A DNA stretch of 64,000 bases. Source: Malurus cyaneus samueli. Lineage: Eukaryota; Chordata; Aves; Passeriformes; Maluridae. The DNA lies in NCBI GenBank assembly GCA_009741485.1, contig CM019218.1, positions 33,108,387-33,172,386 on the forward strand, read 5' to 3'. Within the stretch, counting starts at the first letter, position 1. Each line of letters starts with the position of its first letter. Positions 51,401 to 62,714 of the stretch are shown here, one piece after another. Position numbers and translations under genes: made by a program. Below the pieces are notes generated by a model, which was not told the origin of the DNA, ran no database searches, and was given only the letters and a program-made list of their open reading frames with translations.

Positions 51401-53346
51401 TGTTGCTGTGTATTGTATAAGCTGTTAAAATCACTCTAGATGTTGGTATTTGATAAGTGTGGGTTTGAGTTGCTAGTTGTGCACTTAGGGATCCTTCTAA
51501 TTCAGCACCTCTTGGAAGAGAACCCTGCTCAGTTCTTCATCTCTTTATAAGTAGCTGTGCATGACATTATCTAGAATTGCACAAAGCAACACTTGGTTTC
51601 TCTGGAGAATGAAAATAAATACTTTCCTCAGCCTCAGAAAGATAAGTAATTGTTAAGGTCTTGGCTGCTTTTTAGTCACTGTCTTGTCACCTTCTTTAGT
51701 CACCTCACTGCTTATGCCACCTCTCTGCCAAAAAAATCTGAATATCGTTTTCCCCTGGCTTTTTTTTAAACCCCTGAGAGCACTACAGTATCATTGCCTC
51801 CCATTAACACCTCCAGTGCTATTCTCACTGTGTTTTTAATGTGTTCCAAAGTTTCAGCCATATTTTCTAATTTTCCCATGTTCCAAAGTCAGTGGGTTTG
51901 AAGTCTATTACACTCGTGGTAAGACACAAAAGGCATTAAATTCTAATGCTCTCTCAGAGCCTATTTGCTCCTGAGAGTCTTGGTATTAGCTAACCTCCTT
52001 CCAGTATCCTTAGAGGATTTCAGTACTCAGTAAGGTCATTTAACTTCCCTATTCTAGTTATTTTACCTTGTGTAAAAGAAAATTAAGGTAATCTATTCTA
52101 GATTTACATTAGAGGACTGTACAATTCTTTTAGAAACATGGGTTTAATAGGTTACAGTTTTAAGGTAAATTTTAGTGAATAAGCTACCTCAAACTAGTTC
52201 CTATGAGTTAGATCCCAAGCATTCTAGAGAAGCAGGAGAGCAGCTCATGTGGAGCCTGCTACCCCATGTTATCCTTCTAATAAGGGAACCTTGAATATAG
52301 GAAATACATTAACATAAGTGATGACAATATCAGAATCATTGCTGACTTGGAGCATTTTGCAGTGAAAGAAAGCAATTGTAGACGAGGCCTGCGCTGCTCC
52401 TTCCCTCTTCCTCTCTCAACTGCATTATAAAACAAAGTAAATCTGGGACTGCACATTTGCAAGCACAGCTGTACTTTCTGCTTCAGCACTGAACCTTGTA
52501 GCTTTGTTGGGATGATGCTGCAGTCTCAGTAAAGCTTCATAAATCAGCATAAAGCTCAGTAAAGGATCATAAATCAAGCATAGAACAGTGCCCAGGATCC
52601 CTCAGACATGGGCCCTGCAAACAGGACCTCAGATGCCTATGTTTGGTGTCCAAACTTGGGACAGACACAGCTGCAAACATGGCAATATTTTAACAAGTGG
52701 CATGCCATGGTTCATTGCTTGTGATTTCTCTCACCTCCAGGTTAAAGGACCAGGAATTGGTTTGCTTGGACATTCAAAGGGGGGTGACCTGTGCATCTCC
52801 ATGGCCTCCTTCCTAAAGGGCATCACGGCCACTGCCCTTATCAACGGCTCGGTGGCAAATGTGGGTGCAGTGCTGCGCTACAAGGACATCACCATTCCAC
52901 CCCTTGGTATCAATCTAAAACGCATCAAGGTCGGCAAGTCTGGGATTGCTGATATTATTGATGCATTGAACAACCCATTAGAGGGCCCTGACCGGCAAAG
53001 CTTGATCCCTTTGGAGAAGGCTGAGTGTTGCTTCTTGTTCATTGTTGGCCAGGATGATCACAATTGGAAAAGCGAATTCTTTGCAGTTGAGGGGAGCAAG
53101 CGTTTGCAAGCTCATGGGAAGCAAAAGCCTGAGATAGTCTGTTATCCTGGAGCAGGGCACTACATTGAACCCCCGTTTTTCCCAATGTGTGCAGCCTCAA
53201 TGCACCTGCTCTTTGGCAAGCCTGTGATGTGGGGAGGGGAGCCCAAGGCACACTGTGAGGCACAGATAGATGCTTGGCAGCAGATTCAAGCTTTCTTCCG
53301 TAAACACCTCATAGGCAAGCCATCTGGAACATCCAGTAAGCTCTGA
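48478..53346 (+). CDS. ACOT2-like: Gene B: type-I acyl-CoA thioesterase (ACOT1/2-like), PTS1-bearing
   Basis: Hydrolyses fatty acyl-CoA to free fatty acid and CoA. Three exons: 48478-49087, 50779-50981 and 52741-53346 (610, 203 and 606 bp), all with GT-AG sites and phases 1 and 0. Product 472 residues. Residues 1-50 form an Arg/Ser-rich stretch without acidic residues until about 25, like a mitochondrial presequence. A second Met (residue 51, MAPAIRLSP) matches the start of cytosolic or peroxisomal homologues. Next come the N-terminal thioesterase/BAAT domain (about 55-203) and the alpha/beta-hydrolase domain with Ser283 in GHSKGGD, Asp377 in VGQDDHNW and His411 in [11 protein letters not shown], spaced exactly as in human ACOT2 (294/388/422). 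The last three residues are SKL, a consensus peroxisomal signal. The sequence is closest to the ACOT1/ACOT2 pair, but orthology inside this fast-evolving cluster cannot be fixed by eye. This is the only array member with promoter, splice sites and triad all intact. Confidence 0.93.
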
Positions 53347-54149
53347 TAGGAATTAGGTTACTTTGCAGATGAAGATGCTGGTGTTTCAAGTTTGTTTTGT
53401 TAAATGGCTCAGAATGAGAACAAGGAACATCAGAGAATAAGCTTTGGGTTTCTTAGAGGATGATGGTGGGCAAAATCATGAAAGCTGCTTCCTTTTTACA
53501 CACTCCTTTAATCTTGGTTAGAGGTCTTGGCCTCTTATTTTTGTGTAGTATAGGGTTACAAGCTGTGGAAAACAAATGGCAGTAAGGCTGTGTGTGCTTT
53601 GAGTGTGAATTGAAGTGGTAGGTAACTCATCCAAGCTGAGAACTGGGATGAAAATGTGCCTTGGCCTTCTCAGAGGAAACATGTCATTGCCTATCTTTGT
53701 ATTCTATGCCCAGTGTTCTAGTTTTTCTGTAAGTAGTTCTCTCTTCCTCTCCCCAGTAATCTTTCTGTTCTCCCTGTGCACTTCTTCCTCCTTTGTTGCT
53801 CCTTCCCTTCTCCCACACCACTAAAATGCATTTGCCTTAACAATATCTAATGTTTTACTCACCTAAAGGAGCAATACTGTGCCACCACCCTCAGGTAACT
53901 TTACATTTAGAGGCAACAAACAGCCCATGGCCTGATGTGACGTTCTGAGCGCATGCAGTAGAAATGAGACATTGAAACAGTCTGTGGAAGTTCTTAAGTG
54001 TGAAGAAACAACAGAACGGGTCCTGTTAGTCATCACACTGAGGCCGCTCACAGGTGTCTCGGCATGGCTGGGTATGGCTGTGGATGTCCGCAGCACTGTC
54101 GGTACTCCCTGCCTGTACATTCCCGAAACGCCTTCTCAGCTCTCTGCTC
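53347..54149. other. Gene B 3' flank
   Basis: About 0.8 kb of unique sequence. I see no canonical AATAAA here, so the gene B 3' end is undefined. Confidence 0.5.
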
Positions 54150-54733
54150 GGAAGGGCTGCTGAGAGCAGCCCGGCTGCGGGGCTGGCGCGGCGGCTCCGT
54201 GAGGCCGGGTGCTGTGCGGGCTGAGGGGGGCGGGAAAGGGCGGTGAGGCGGCCGGCCTGCTGTGGCGGAGCGGGGCTCCGGCTGCACGCCCGATGCTCTC
54301 TGGGCAGCGGGGGGAGCGCTCAGCGCCGTCCGGCATCGTCAGTAACGTTTGGCACCCAAGCGTGCGGTTGAAGAAGGCGCTGGATGTTGTCGGCGCATAT
54401 GCACTGTGTATCCGAGCGCGTTGTACCCGCCAGGGCCTGCAGCCCTCATCCAAGCCTCGGCTGCTGTCCACCCGTCAGGCGCGTTTGTGCCTTTCGCATC
54501 CAATGTACTTGTAATGGATTAAAGTGAAACTTTAACCGCTGCCCACGGCTCGCTGCTCCAGTCAATTGCATGGCTTGGGGAGCGGGAGGGGCCCGGGCTG
54601 GCGGCCTTTCCGGGAGCTGGGGGGCGGGGAGGGGCTCTGCTCTCGATTGGGGCCGCCTGGAGGGGCGGCGGCCGCGTACCGATATTGCGGGCGGCGCGCC
54701 ACACGCGCACCCGTCGCTGCCGCCGCCGCCGCC
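54150..54733 (+). promoter_or_regulatory. CpG-island promoter of gene C
   Basis: A GC-rich block with a GC box (ggggcgggga, 54621-54630) and an inverted CCAAT box (ATTGG, 54646-54650) shortly before ATG 54734. The island extends to about 55.5 kb. The 54.15-54.5 kb part is separated by a short AT-rich gap and may be a distinct upstream island or exon. Its open frames match nothing I know. Confidence 0.65.
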
Positions 54734-57700
54734 ATGTGGAGAGCGCTGGCTGCCGCTGCCGCCGCCCCGGCACGGGCCTGCTGCGCGCCCCGTCGGCCGG
54801 TGACCCGGCGGGCTGCCAGCCTGGCCGGTTCCCCACCGCCGCGCCGGCGGACGAGCGGTGGAGACGCGGTGGCGGGACTGAGCCCGGGGCAGCCGGTGAC
54901 CCTGCGGGCGGTGGCTGCAGATGACCGCGGCTGCCTCTTCCAGTCTTGTGCGCACTACCATGCGAACAGCCGCGGGGAGCTGCACCTGGGCACGGACGCC
55001 TCTCAAGGCGGGGACTACACCGGCGTGGAGCCCATGGGGCTCTTCTGGAGCCTCACCCCCGCCGGCATGGAGAAGCCCTACCAGCGGCTTGTTCCCCGCA
55101 GCACCGGCACCCCGATGAAGGTGGAGGTGTTGGTCCACGAGGGCCACAGCCCGCCAGGCGCCATGCCCGGGCCCGTGGTGGCCAAGGCCGAGGTGCAGAG
55201 GTTGTTCACGGCCCCCGGCGTGCGGAGGATACGGCTGAAGGAAGGAGTCGTAAGGGGCTCCCTTTTCCTGCCGCCGGGTGAGTGCCCGGCCCGAGACCTT
55301 GGCCCTGGGCCGGCGGGAGCCCCCGGCTCCTCTGACCAGAGCCGGGAAAGTTTCGTAGAACAAGCCCCATACACAGGCTGTCAGCCGGGGAATCCGCATT
55401 CCCTAACAGCCGGACGCCGCCCAGCAGACAGGTGGCCCTGCAGTTTTCAGGAGATACTCCCAAGCGCTTGTCGCGACAGGGCCCGGCTTATGCCGCCCCG
55501 TTTGGTCCTCGGCGGCATCGGGCAGGGCGGACACGGGCAGGCGGCTCTTGCGGCACGGCCCGGAGCTAAAGATGAACAGGGCTTGTAGAGTTTACTTTAT
55601 TGCTGTGCTCGGCCTGCGGCTTTTCAGTTGATTTGATGTTTGCTCTGGTGTACTAGAATCTAACATCCAGGAAAGCCGATGTGCTTCATTGTGTAAGCCT
55701 GTGCTGAATCTGCTAAGGATTTTACCCTAAGTTGGATTGAACTAAAAGGTGTTTTTCTTCCCTGTGAAACATAAGCTAGGAAGCAGAGCAGCAGAAGAGA
55801 TTCTAGAAAATACATGTATTCCGCATCTGTTACACGGGAGCCAAAGCTAAGTTAGTAGTTGGGTAACTTTTGTGGTATAAAGACAAAATGGATTTATGAG
55901 CAAGTTATGCCTGTTCTGCTTATGAGATGGTTGTGCTTTATGAGGTGTGATATTCTGATGGTCTGTGAGTGGTGTTGGGAAATGAAACCTTACACCAGTG
56001 ATTGTGTACACTTGAGCTATGATTTCTTGTAGTTGCCTGGGTGTTGTGGTACTGGAACTGCCCTCCATGTTACCTCTAATTTAAAACTACTTGCTTCAGC
56101 AACTCCTCTAAGTGTCACTACAGTTATTAGGTATTTAAGTATTTTCATTGAATGATTTCCAAACCAATGATATTTTAAATCCATTTAGATGCAGATCCAA
56201 AGTCCACTGAAGAAAAAAACAACAGAGATTGAACTTTGAATTTCAGATGTTTAGTCAGCATGCTGGATTTTCCATCCCTGAGACATTGTTTTGTTCTATC
56301 CTGCCTTAGAGGATGAGTTTGATTTCTGTTGAGTCAAGTGGGAATCCAGAGATCTGCAAGATGAAACTGCTTTTTCCCCTTTAGAAAGTCTGGCATTCTA
56401 ATAGTGTGGAAAAGTCGGGAATCATTGCTTAAATGATGTTGGCATCCCTCATGAGGGAGGATCCAGTTGCAGCATTACTGCCATACCATTCTTGGCTCCA
56501 GGGACAAAAAAATGTTAATATTTTTAAGATAGGAATCTTAAATGCGAACCATGCTTAGTAAAAGTGAGAGGACATGAGTGGGCTTATGTTGTAATTTTAA
56601 TGGGAAAGCAATTTCTAACTTCAGCCATAGGAGTTACAGATGTGGCGATTTGTTTGTTTTTAAATGTTATTGAAGTTGTATAGCCCATTTTATGCTGCCT
56701 TTGACTGAACCATGCAGAAACCGTACACTTGGGCATGTGTGGACACTCAAAAAGGTAGTCCAGGACCCTTGTGCAAGTTAAAGGTTACATGCTCTCGCTA
56801 GAAAGTTTTCAGGTAGGGGTGATGAATGAATACTTATTTTCTAGCCATTGAGGCTGGCTGCTGCTAACTAAAGATTACTGTTGATCTTGGCATTATGATG
56901 CATTTATCCCAGCATATTTTCTCTCAAGTACAATGTTGAACTTCAATTAAAAAAAAATCAGAACTGAAAGAACCCAAATGCACGTTTCAGTCCCTTTCTG
57001 ACTCGCTAATGCTTTAATTTAGAAAGTTTCCACCATTTAGCATGTCTTACACTAAACTTCCTTTTCTTAAGTGTGTTGAAATGTCAGAGACCTTTTCTTT
57101 AGCTCGTACAGGTAGTGTGAGAGAGTTAACACACTCTTGTGCTGAGATGGTTATAGTGGGCTGGATTAGGGCACATCAGAGGTGACATCTGGTGGCCAGG
57201 GAAAGAAAAAAAGAAATTGCTTGCCTAGGGTCTCTAAAGCTCCACGAGGTAGTATATTTAGCTTTTTAATCTAACATCTCCTGGCTTGGCCTACAAATAT
57301 ATTACAACACAACCTTGGCTGCAAAGGTATGGCTGTTTAAAATTGTGGTTGTGATTATTTCTGTAGTTTGGTGGGACAGATTGTACACATGCATGTGCAC
57401 ATTCATCTGTACATCAAGCACACACATCCACACCCATACAGCTCTTGGTTCTATCTTCCATCTAGTCACATTTGCAGGAGCAGTTCTTCTGCCAAGTCTT
57501 AAGAGTGTTGATGTTGAGATAGAGCTAGTAAGTCCAGTTGATTTTAACAGTAGGTGTCTCTTTGTTGTACTTTGTTGAACGCAGTATATGTCAGAGTTTA
57601 CTTAAGTTTTGTAGAATTTACTTCAAGGGCAAGTGCTCTTGCCCTGTTACTCACGAGGTTGCACCTTGCTAATTAAGACGTGACTTTGTGGGAAAATTGC

Positions 57701-59644
57701 TGACTTGGTGTATGATTGGCTTGAGGGCAGCAGGTTAAGACCATTGAAAAATACACTGAGAACAGCTGTTTTGTTTTTTTTTTTAAAGCAAAACCTCCAA
57801 CTTCACCTACTTTTACAGGAATGTAAGGACCACTTCTTAGTTTGAAATAGCTGAAGTGAGATACAGCACTGGTTCTCTTAAATCTTCACTGTGCAAATGG
57901 AAAATTAATGGCTATTAATAGCAAATGTCTTAAGCATTCTCTATATTGTTGTTCACTTTTCACCAGATAGTTAGTAGAGTCCTGTTTGATAACTTCTCCT
58001 CTGTTCCTCTTCTCTTTAATATAGGGGATGGCCCCTTTCCAGGAGTGATTGACATGTATGGTGATGAAGGAGGGTTGATTGAATTTAGATCCAGTCTCCT
58101 GGCTACCCGTGGTTTTGCTGCTCTTTCTCTACCGTATTTTGATTTTGAAGATCTTCCTAAGGTCATGAAAGAACTCAAACTTGAGTACTTTGAGGAGGCA
58201 GCAAAGTTCCTACAGCGTCACCCAAAGGTGAGCGTAATGAGAGATCTCTTGGGACTAGGGAGGTTTGAGCAGTCATGCCCAGGTGGTGGTGGTGATTTTT
58301 TAAATATTTGCATATCAGTTTCTGGTGGGGAAGTTTAGGCCCAATAGTGGAAAAATTGTAGATGTGCATAGGTGGCGTATGCATATGACTTGGGAGAGTG
58401 AATTTCTTCCAGCACAAACTGTCTGTTAAATAAATTAATGCTGGAAACTAGAAGATTGCTGATCATTAGGATAGTGAAGTGCTGCAGTATCCTCCAAACA
58501 GGACCAGTGGTGATAAAAATATGTGGTTTGTTTGGGATTTTTTTTCACATGAAAGCAATTAGGAGAGGATGATATAAAATGGCTCAATAGTAATTGAAAG
58601 AATGGATTTGATGACTTGGGATGTTGCTTTTGAGTTTTACTTTCCAGGCTAGAAAAAGACCATTGCTACATATCTAATCCTTCAGGTGTAATTTGTGAGG
58701 TTACTTTATTTTCCTGAGACATACAGTAGACTGTGCTTGAATTTCCTGCTACCTGTTTTAGGAAAATCAGAAAAAAATGTCATTAACATATGCAGCAGGG
58801 ACCAGGTAAGGATTGAGTGATGGTACATCTTGTGCCTCTCTGTGCATTTTTTGGTGGGGTTTGACATCTCTCAGTGTCTCTGAAAAATAAGACTGTAAAC
58901 AGAAGGAGGAACCTGGGTCCACACTAGCTTTCCAACAGGTCACATCAATAATTAACCTAACCTTTTTTTTTAATGAAACAACTCCAAAGTCATTTAATGG
59001 ATAATCCCATTATAATGCATGCTTCCTTTATTTCTTCCTCTCTTCTTCATCCCCTATCTTATCTGAAGGTCAAAGGACCAGGAGTTGGAGTGATTGGGAC
59101 TGGGAAAGGGGCAGAATTAGCACTCTCCATGATCACCTTCCTGCCAGAAGTAGTGGCTGCTGTCTCTATCTCCGGCTGTAGTTCAAACACAGTTGCAGAC
59201 CTCCATTATGGTGAGATGATTCTGCCCGGGCTGCGTTTTGATATGAACAAAGTCAGTGTTTCTGACACTGGTGTATTTGACATTTTTGAAGCTCTGGATG
59301 ACCCATCAAAACCTGCTAATTCTCCTTGTGTGATCCCCATTGAAAAAGCAGAAGGTCACTTTCTCTTAGTGGTGGGGGAAGATGATCGGATATGGAAGAG
59401 CTCCTTATATGCTGAGCTGGCAATCAAGCGTCTACGCCAGCATGGGAAAGAGAACTTTGAACTCCTGAGTTATCCAGGAGCAGGTCACCGAATAGATCCT
59501 CCTTCTACTCCATTTTGTCAAGTAGCTATGGATCGTGTTTTGGGGGTGCCTGTTCTTGGGGGTGGAGAGAGCAAAGCACATGCCCATGCACAGGAACACT
59601 CCTGGGGAAAGATTCAGGAGTTTCTGCACTTGCATTTGGGATGA
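54734..59644 (+). CDS. Gene C: BAAT/ACOT-family protein with Gly replacing the catalytic nucleophile
   Basis: Three exons: 54734-55277, 58025-58227 and 59069-59644 (544, 203 and 576 bp), GT-AG, phases 1 and 0, product 440 residues. The N-terminus ([17 protein letters not shown]) is basic and alanine-rich without early acidic residues, like a mitochondrial presequence. The N-domain is shorter at its start than gene B (no DEP strand) and carries [16 protein letters not shown], closer to bile-acid-CoA:amino-acid N-acyltransferase (BAAT) than to ACOTs. Exon 2 is also BAAT-like (FLQRHPK). In exon 3 the nucleophile position is Gly261 (VIGTGKGAE, codon GGG 59102-59104). Thioesterases have Ser and BAAT has Cys there. 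Asp355 (VGEDDR) and His389 ([11 protein letters not shown]) are kept. The C-terminus is HLHLG with no peroxisomal signal. The full open frame and normal splice sites argue against a plain pseudogene, so it may be a pseudoenzyme or an acyl-CoA binder. Confidence 0.9.
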
Positions 59645-61974
59645 ACACTTATGCACATGCAAGTTGTTGCAGAACTGCAAGGACTGAACTTGAGCCACCA
59701 AAATGACTGGTGATGACTGGTGAATTGGAGGGATTGACTGAGACAAGCTTGGAATACAAAAATAACCAAATGACTACTTAGTTACAAGTATAAATCAAAA
59801 AAGAAAGGGATTTGGAGCAGCTTAAGTTAATTTAAATATGTAAACAGAGGAGATGTGAAGCCATAAGCAGGCAGCACTATGGTACAAATTTGACAGCTCA
59901 TAATGGTCATGATACGAAGAAACAAGTACCTGAAGACAGCAGCAGATACTTCCTTGCTTGCAGTACTTACAACTCAGAGGATGTTCACAGCTAGCCTGCA
60001 CCCTCAGCAATGACAGACAGGATCACACCTTGGGAATGATGGATGATAAACTTGGACATCAAAATCATTAATGATTCTGGCTTTGAGTCCCAAGTTACCT
60101 TAGCCCAGAACTCTCATATTTACAGCCACTTTGGAGATCATTTCCATTTACATGAAGCTGGAGATACCTACTTGAAATGAGGCTCATTTACTCGTTTACA
60201 GTCTATTTCTTTCAAAAAAGGACTACGTGCTGAATGGGAAAATGAAGAGTACTCTTCCTTGTCAGCCAAGGAGAATGGTGGCACTAGCACTGTCTTGTAT
60301 TGGGGATGTACCTGTCTGTTCCTGTAATGTCTTGGATTGGCATTTGACATTCAGGGTATTAAGGTTCTGTTGGATATGTTAGAGCATGTGGAAATGAAGC
60401 CATTAAGGTAGAGATTAACTACTAGTGGAACTCTTTGTAATGGTAATAGATACTGACAGCTGTTCTTAGGGAGGAAGCAGAGTTGGGAGACAGAAAACCT
60501 AGTCTGTAGATTTAAACTGACTGTAAAAAGTTGTCATGTTGTGGTGCTGATTAACTCAGAATCATACCAAACTAGCAATGCCCTCCAAAAAAACTCAAAG
60601 CCCAATTTAGGATGGCTTTTCCAAGATTTTTTCAAGACTTTTTTTTTTGGCTGCCCAAGATTTTTCTTTTTTCATTGAAGTTAATTTTTGCCCAGTGCCT
60701 TCTTTTCCCCCACCACTGAGGCAGAAAGAAGCAACTTCTTCCCAAATGAATTGTTCTCTGAAGAGAGTCTTGCTGAAATGGTGCCAGTGCTAAGACCTGT
60801 TTAATGAGGGCCTCTATCCACAGTTTGTCCTTCCAAAGTCATTTTGTCTGACCAGTTTGAGAGCTGCCCAGGAGATACAAAACCTTCATTGTGGTACTCA
60901 GTTTTGCTTTGCTCTCAGGGATCTTTTCTCTCCAGTTAACTGTCATTATGCTGCTGCTCAGGTGTCACTAGCTTTCTGCAACTCTTATTATTCCTTATAA
61001 TTTGATTGATGTCACATGTTCTGCACACATAATCAACACCAACTGAACAATTTATCCATCCATTCTTTACAAGAGAAGTACCATCCTGCTAACACAAGAT
61101 CTCTTCATGCCTGGTCTCTAAACTCCCTCACCAGCTGAAGAGGCTTTTGCCAGCTTCTCTCTGTGCTTGACCCTCTGCTAACGTGAGCAGCCCCAGAAAT
61201 CCAGGACCAGAGCCTACTATGATGTGCTTGGGGTCACCTGTATCTTGCACCTTGCCTTTTTTCCAAACTCATTCCAAGTGGCAGCTGTAGAAGAAGGGAT
61301 TGTCTGTTGTCTGAAGGCTCCTGTTTGTCAGTCTGCCTCATCCTGTGCCTCTTCAGTAGTTGGAGCTGTTATTAATTGTGCAAGAGCAGCACCTCCCCTA
61401 TTCCCTTCTTGTCACTCTTGCAGTGCCAATACCTGTGTCTCCACATTGCAGTCCTACCTCAGCATGAGCATTGCTATGCAAGATTGCAATCTGGAGGTTC
61501 AGGAAGCAAATGTTAAGTTGTAAATAAAACAAAAACCAGGTGGATTAAGAGTTCTCAGACTTAATTTCTAAAGCACAAGCCTTTAAAATAATTCAGTGTT
61601 AGATTTTTTCAGATATGCAATTTGAAAGAGAAGTAAAACAATTCCTTTATTAAAAAGCAACCATGTGTAAGAATTTTATGTTATCTATTTGTCTGGAAAA
61701 GTGAATGACAGTTTGTTTAAAAAGAAGGAAAAATAAAAATAATGTGATTTTGCTGTGAAGAGCCTTTGTGAATGAGTTGGGGTTTCCCAGACAAAACAAT
61801 TAATAGAAGGATTTGTTGAAAACCAGACAACCTTTGCACTAGCATTTTGTATATTTATGATGCTACCTGGAGACCTGAGATGCATTGCAGAATGTGCAGC
61901 TATTTTCTGAAGTGTACATTAAACTGCCTGATTATGGCCTTAGTTACAGCCACATTATTTATATTGGTTTACAT
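59645..61974. other. Gene C 3' flank / probable 3' UTR
   Basis: Unique sequence with the first canonical AATAAA at 61523-61528, which could end a long gene C 3' UTR. No coding exon recognised. The 99-codon Cys/Ser-rich frame at 61.2-61.5 kb has no family match. Confidence 0.5.
61523..61528 (+). promoter_or_regulatory. Candidate polyadenylation signal (gene C)
   Basis: AATAAA within gttgtaaataaaac. It lies 1.9 kb from the gene C stop, so the assignment is tentative. Confidence 0.3.
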
Positions 61975-62457
61975 TCACAGAAGTGTTAGAGTTGGAAGAG
62001 ACCTCTGGAGACCACTTAGTCCAATCCCCCTGCTAAGGCAGGGTCACCTAAAGCAATTACACAGCAATGTGTCAGATGGATTTGGACTGTATTACTGGGG
62101 AGACTCCATGGCCTCCCTGGGCAGTCTATTCCAGTGCTCTGCCCCCCTTACTGTAAAGAAGTTCTTCCTCGTGTTGAGGTGGAACTTCTCATATTTCAGT
62201 ATATGGCCATTTCTCCTTGTCCTATCACTCGGCACCCCTGAAAAGAGTCTGGCACCATCCCCCGACACCCACCTTTGAGATATTTGTATGTGTTGGTGAG
62301 ATCCTCTCTCATCTCCTCTTTTCCAGATGAAAGGGCCAAGGTCCCACAGTCTGTCCTCGTAAAAGAGAGGTTCCAGACCCCTCACAATCTCTGTGGTTCT
62401 CCGCTGGCCCCTCTCCAGTAGCTCCTCTTGCACTGAGGAGCCCAGAACCGTACTCAG
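61975..62457 (-). mobile_element. CR1 LINE copy abutting the DNAL1 promoter
   Basis: Antisense CR1 of a different subfamily from the copies above: agagttggaagagacctctg, then cctccctgggcagtctattc, then gttcttcctcgtgttgaggt and tctccttgtcctatcac. The 3' end is at left. The 5' truncation near 62457 is about 260 bases before the DNAL1 ATG. Confidence 0.9.
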
Positions 62458-62479
62458 TAATTCTTTGCCGGGCCAAATT

Positions 62480-62714
62480 CCCCTCCCATTCCATTGAGAC
62501 GAGAGCTGCACCGGCCACAGCTGCGGGTGCTGGCAGCTGCCCGAGGGGTTCCACACCGCCCCGTGTGCCCCGTGTTCCCCGCGCCGGCTCGGACACGGCC
62601 CAGCCCGTCCCGCCCCGTCCCATAAGGCGCCGCGGCCCCCGCCCCCGACGCGAGTTCCGGGCGGGGCGTTCCCCGCGCCCGTAGCGACCGCCGCGTTCGC
62701 GTAGCAACGGCACC
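62480..62714 (+). promoter_or_regulatory. DNAL1: DNAL1 CpG-island promoter with RFX-type half-sites
   Basis: GC-rich island (to about 62.95 kb). Directly before the ATG are two direct repeats, gtagcgac (62681-62688) and gtagcaac (62701-62708). The second is the complement of GTTGCTAC, the half-site bound by RFX ciliogenic factors, which commonly control axonemal dynein genes. A full palindromic X-box is not seen. Confidence 0.5.

Noticed and set aside
54150..54540. Possible extra exon or small gene upstream of gene C (VRLKKALDVVGAYALCIRARC frame)
   Set aside because: GC-rich and open, but no family recognised and no convincing splice pair; kept only as part of the promoter island.
54446..55399. 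317-codon minus-strand frame over gene C exon 1, and similar ones over exon 1 of genes A and B (42058-42936, 48217-49005)
   Set aside because: All are antisense to real, homologous exon 1 sequence and share their apparent similarity only because the sense exons are paralogous.
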